This document shows, one piece after another, positions 63,729-64,000 of a DNA stretch of 64,000 nt. Location: positions 682,001 through 746,000 of the forward strand of contig JALIZF010001804.1 of NCBI GenBank assembly GCA_029948255.1, in the 5' to 3' direction. Every line of letters begins with the position of its first letter. Positions within the stretch are counted from its first letter, which is position 1. The notes beneath the pieces are model-generated. The model saw only the letters and a program-made list of their open reading frames with translations. It ran no database searches and had not been told where the DNA came from. The stretch is from Telmatactis stephensoni (taxonomy: Eukaryota; Cnidaria; Anthozoa; Actiniaria; Isophelliidae). The translations under genes and the position numbers were made by a program.

Positions 63729-63989
63729 ATGGGCAAGAACAAGGGTAAAGGTTAGTATTTATGATATCTATGTTGCGATCGACTCACTAAAAGAGAAGAA
63801 AATCAAAGTAAGCTTAAAGATCAAAACAGTTTTACACGCTTTGTTATGAAATCAAGATTTGAAGATTTTGATTTTGTATTTAGCTAAACCTCAAGCATCT
63901 CGAGCAGAATTGATGGTGATGACAGTATCAGAGATTATCAAACACCTTATCAGTGCTCATGAGAAGGGTGAAAATGTGAATTTAAACAA
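63729..63989 (+). CDS. ELP3: ELP3, Elongator complex acetyltransferase subunit, first two coding exons (continues past window)
   Basis: Catalytic radical-SAM/acetyltransferase subunit of Elongator, which makes the cm5U-type wobble modifications of tRNA. Exon 1 is 63729-63750 (MGKNKGK plus one base, GTTAGT donor). Exon 2 is 63884-63989 (TATTTAG acceptor, GTAAGT donor). The spliced N-terminus reads [20 protein letters not shown], then [20 protein letters not shown], then LNK. It aligns with the start of animal ELP3 (S.AELM..T...IK.LI.AHE.G...nLNK). The radical-SAM cysteines and GNAT domain would lie downstream, outside the window. AGCAGCCATGTTGGA at 63631 is a YY1-like promoter element upstream of the start. 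Confidence 0.88.
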
Positions 63990-64000
63990 GTAAGTTATAG

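Overview
The window is animal nuclear DNA: genes are split by GT-AG introns and poly(A) signals are present. The gene complement, one compact single-exon class A GPCR, intron-rich conserved genes and a very heavy load of short foldback DNA elements fit a cnidarian, most likely an anthozoan such as a stony coral. The organism call is inference; the gene calls rest on translation of spliced exons. Only about five real genes occupy 64 kb; the rest is transposon, satellite and palindromic DNA.

Layout. 1-4300: a broken LINE reverse transcriptase abuts a 1 kb-armed palindrome built of ~170-180 bp tandem repeats, followed by a small inverted-repeat element in two copies. 4.5-23.9 kb (+): a complete 35-exon RTEL1 DNA helicase gene (1101 codons, frame preserved across every junction), with an E2F/CCAAT promoter and introns loaded with MITEs and minisatellites. 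24.06 kb: a tRNA-Ile(AAU) gene. 24.4-44.8 kb: a gene desert with a composite repeat, several foldback elements, a kelch-domain exon remnant, an 819 bp-armed palindrome, a LINE 3' end, a ~31-33 bp minisatellite on which long open frames run, a Penelope-like element broken by a SINE, and a 2 kb array of 54 bp satellite. 44.9-49.9 kb (-): a complete, rather divergent ribosomal protein eS21 gene (RPS21) with a noncoding pyrimidine-rich first exon. 50-56 kb: repeats, including the second, inverted copy of the composite element and a hAT-like element. 56.4-57.4 kb (+): a single-exon PH-domain protein. 58.8-60.2 kb (+): a single-exon class A GPCR. 60.6-63.2 kb: a second hAT-like copy, foldbacks and microsatellites. 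63.73 kb to the window end (+): the first two coding exons of the Elongator catalytic subunit ELP3.

Functional links. RTEL1 (replication and telomere helicase), eS21 (small ribosomal subunit) and ELP3 (tRNA wobble-uridine modification) are housekeeping genes with promoter signals of that kind; nothing shows that they are co-regulated. The most unusual feature is a recurrent module: RNA polymerase III A- and B-box sequences of tRNA type, held about 210-295 bp apart by a conserved core containing GGGGCCGAAATCTTCATC and followed by a pyrimidine-rich run. It occurs in several forms with different tRNA-like halves and lies inside two kinds of mobile element.
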